Shown here: in pieces, positions 62,440-64,000 of the stretch | How the letters are laid out: each line of letters starts with the position of its first letter | How positions within the stretch are numbered: the stretch's first letter is position 1 | NCBI RefSeq assembly: GCF_000174815.1 | Contig: NZ_ACNN01000005.1 | Location: 1 to 64,000, forward strand | Length of the DNA: 64,000 nucleotides | From: Porphyromonas endodontalis ATCC 35406 | GTDB taxonomy: Bacteria; Bacteroidota; Bacteroidia; Bacteroidales; Porphyromonadaceae | Reading direction: 5' to 3' | Made by a program: the position numbers and the translations under genes | The notes under the pieces: generated by a model | The model's database searches: none | Seen by the model: only the letters and a program-made list of their open reading frames with translations | What the model was told of the DNA's origin: nothing

Positions 62440-63696
62440 ATGGAGTTTAAGAGAGTTGTTGTCACGGGTCTTGGAGCACTTACCCCGGTGGGTAATAGTG
62501 TGTCTGAGACGTGGGAAAGTCTCCTCCAGGGGAAGAGCGGTGCCGGTCCTATCACCCTCTTCGATGCGTCCCACTTTAAGACGCAGTTTGCCTGCGAAGT
62601 GAAGGGATTTAATCCCAACGATCACTTCGATCGCAAAGAAGCTCGCCGCTACGACCGCTACACACAGTTCGCTTTGGTTACTGCCAAAGAGGCTCTCGAA
62701 GATTCTGGTCTCGACCTCGAGAAGACAGATCTTGAGCGTGTAGGGGTAATCATCTCAGCCGGTATCGGAGGTCTCGAGACCTTTGAGCAGGAGGTGATGG
62801 ACTATAGCCCCGAGAAGGGACCGCGCTTCAATCCGTTTTTCATCCCCAAGATGATCTCGGATATTGCTGCGGGGCTTGTTTCTATTCAATACGGCTTTAA
62901 TGGTCCCAACTACTCGGTAGCTTCGGCTTGTGCCTCGTCTACCAATGCTATCATCGATGCCGCTATCATGATTCGTCTTGGTAAGGCAGATGTAATGGTA
63001 GCCGGGGGTAGCGAAGCGGCTGTTACCATTGCCGGTATTGGTGGATTCAATGCTATGAATGCCCTCTCTACGCGCAATGATAGCCCTGAGACAGCGAGCC
63101 GTCCCTTTAGTAAGAGCCGCGATGGCTTTGTACTAGGGGAGGGGAGTAGTATCTTAATCCTCGAAGAGCTAGAGCACGCTTTGGCTCGTGGAGCTAAGAT
63201 CTATGCAGAGTTTGGAGGCTTTGGTCTCTCTGCGGATGCGCATCACCTCACAGCGAGCCACCCCGAGGGGCTTGGCGCAAAGCTCGTGATGCAGCGCACG
63301 CTAGAGGATGCAAACCTCAAGCCCGGTGATGTAGATTACATCAACGTGCACGGAACGAGCACGCCCGTAGGAGACATTAGCGAAGTGAAGGCCATCACGG
63401 CTGTTTTTGGTGATGAAGCTAAAAAGCTCAACATCAGTTCTACAAAGTCGATGACGGGTCACCTCTTAGGTGCTACGGGAGCTCTCGAAGCCCTTGTGGC
63501 TGTGAAGTCGGTTTGTGAGGATGTGGTTCCTCCCACGATTAACCATCAGCCGGATGATGAGGACCCGGAATTCCCTGCACTCAACTACACATTCGACAAG
63601 CCTTGCCACCGCACTGTACGTGCTGCCATGTCTAATACATTTGGCTTTGGTGGTCACAATGCTTGCGTTCTTTTCAAGAAATACGTTGGTAAATAA
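62440..63696 (+). CDS. fabF: Beta-ketoacyl-ACP synthase II
   Basis: 418 aa. The catalytic Cys is in SVASACASSTNA, with the two His in INVHGTSTPVGD and KSMTGHLLGATGALEA and the C-terminal gating block NTFGFGGHNACVLF. It elongates fatty acyl-ACP. It is in the acpP operon, followed by a hairpin terminator. Confidence 0.97.
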   Translation: MEFKRVVVTGLGALTPVGNSVSETWESLLQGKSGAGPITLFDASHFKTQFACEVKGFNPNDHFDRKEARRYDRYTQFALVTAKEALEDSGLDLEKTDLERVGVIISAGIGGLETFEQEVMDYSPEKGPRFNPFFIPKMISDIAAGLVSIQYGFNGPNYSVASACASSTNAIIDAAIMIRLGKADVMVAGGSEAAVTIAGIGGFNAMNALSTRNDSPETASRPFSKSRDGFVLGEGSSILILEELEHALARGAKIYAEFGGFGLSADAHHLTASHPEGLGAKLVMQRTLEDANLKPGDVDYINVHGTSTPVGDISEVKAITAVFGDEAKKLNISSTKSMTGHLLGATGALEALVAVKSVCEDVVPPTINHQPDDEDPEFPALNYTFDKPCHRTVRAAMSNTFGFGGHNACVLFKKYVGK

Positions 63697-63747
63697 CTTC
63701 AGATTTCTTTTAAGGAGAAGCGCGCAATGTCGTAATTATCACTATTA

Positions 63748-63822
63748 AAGAGGGATACTCAGAGAGTGGCTTTAACCGCTTTGTTAGTGGGTTAGGTTCC
63801 TTTGGGTATCCCTCTTGTTTTG
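63748..63822 (+). terminator. Hairpin terminator after fabF
   Basis: AAGAGGGATAC (63748-63758) pairs with GTATCCCTCTT (63806-63816), then GTTTTG. The loop is 47 nt and partly complementary inside. The large loop makes the terminator assignment moderate. Confidence 0.55.
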
Positions 63823-63909
63823 TGATTTCCTATCTACTTTTAGCATCAACCACACTCTCTACATTAGCCAACTAACAAGGGATACGTAGCCGAATTTTAC
63901 TGTCTACAC

Positions 63910-64000
63910 ATGTTTTTCTCTGCCCTTCTCTCACGATTCCTCCCCGCACTTACAAAGAAGAAAAAGAGGCTTGAGCCGGACTGGAAGACGCTGGAGCAGA
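63910..64000 (+). CDS. Start of a gene running off the window, probably ribonuclease III
   Basis: ATG 63910 opens a frame MFFSALLSRFLPALTKKKKR... to the end of the window (30 codons). A basic N-terminal extension and the position directly after fabF fit the usual rnc gene of Bacteroidota, but the conserved catalytic part is outside the window. The call rests on position and style only. Confidence 0.45.
   Translation, partial: MFFSALLSRFLPALTKKKKRLEPDWKTLEQ

Noticed and set aside
62025-62618. 197-codon frame opposite acpP and fabF
   Set aside because: Runs antisense through two certain genes; shadow of their codon use.

Overview
The window is chromosomal DNA from a Bacteroidota bacterium, most likely a Porphyromonas-like (Porphyromonadaceae) species. 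The evidence is a RagA/RagB (SusC/SusD) pair, an S46 dipeptidyl-peptidase of the DPP11 type, a candidate type IX secretion C-terminal domain, families typical of the phylum (DUF2027-Smr, DUF2851, DUF4271, GldE-like), near absence of Shine-Dalgarno sites, and promoters of the Bacteroidota form TTG-N19-20-TAnnTTTG. I saw no transposase, integrase, prophage or CRISPR array. Most of the window is ordinary core genome.

Layout. 1-10.4 kb: a secreted C1 peptidase, dnaX, a tyrosine phenol-lyase, DUF2027-Smr, CYTH, DPP11, a SufT-like protein and lpxH. 10.4-24.6 kb: a ragAB pair behind a leader of about 440 nt, two uncharacterised envelope proteins, an LptD-like barrel, two overlapping rhomboid genes, an EEP-family hydrolase and a DMT transporter. 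24.6-27.1 kb: a frameshifted uracil-DNA-glycosylase-like gene and rpsT flanked by two identical tRNA-Glu genes. 27.1-35.3 kb: two leucine-rich-repeat surface proteins, a short-chain dehydrogenase with an acyl-AMP ligase, and three transporters. 35.3-42.7 kb: a Wza/Wzc/CpsB-like polysaccharide export module and a TonB-dependent receptor. 42.7-50.8 kb: hflX, tRNA-Phe, DUF4271, hemD, rnpA, yidD, tatD-like, manC-like, DUF2851 and ribD. 50.8-55 kb, minus strand: ssb, gldE-like, a phosphopantetheinyl transferase, a beta-barrel protein and a lipoprotein. 55.3-64 kb: rarA, an M48 protease and a MarR regulator; on the minus strand purN, nth and a nitrate/sulfonate/thiamine-precursor-type ABC transporter; then acpP, fabF and a probable start of rnc.

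How the genes fit together. The cell appears to live on peptides and amino acids: DPP11, the C1 peptidase, ragAB and tyrosine phenol-lyase form a plausible protein-to-dipeptide-to-pyruvate/ammonia/phenol route. Envelope building is well represented (lpxH, lptD-like, wza/wzc/cpsB, manC, acpP/fabF).

The most unusual structure is a family of AT-rich intergenic arrays in which short GGC/GCC clusters recur every 22 bp, close to two helical turns. I find six clear arrays (about 3.4, 9.5, 24.8, 35.5, 40.1 and 55.1 kb), all upstream of genes, two of them close behind a terminator. Individual units are recognisably similar between loci. Other points of interest are the T9 frameshift gene, the tyrosine phenol-lyase, the ragAB leader, and the dehydrogenase/ligase pair with a divergent ATP-binding motif.
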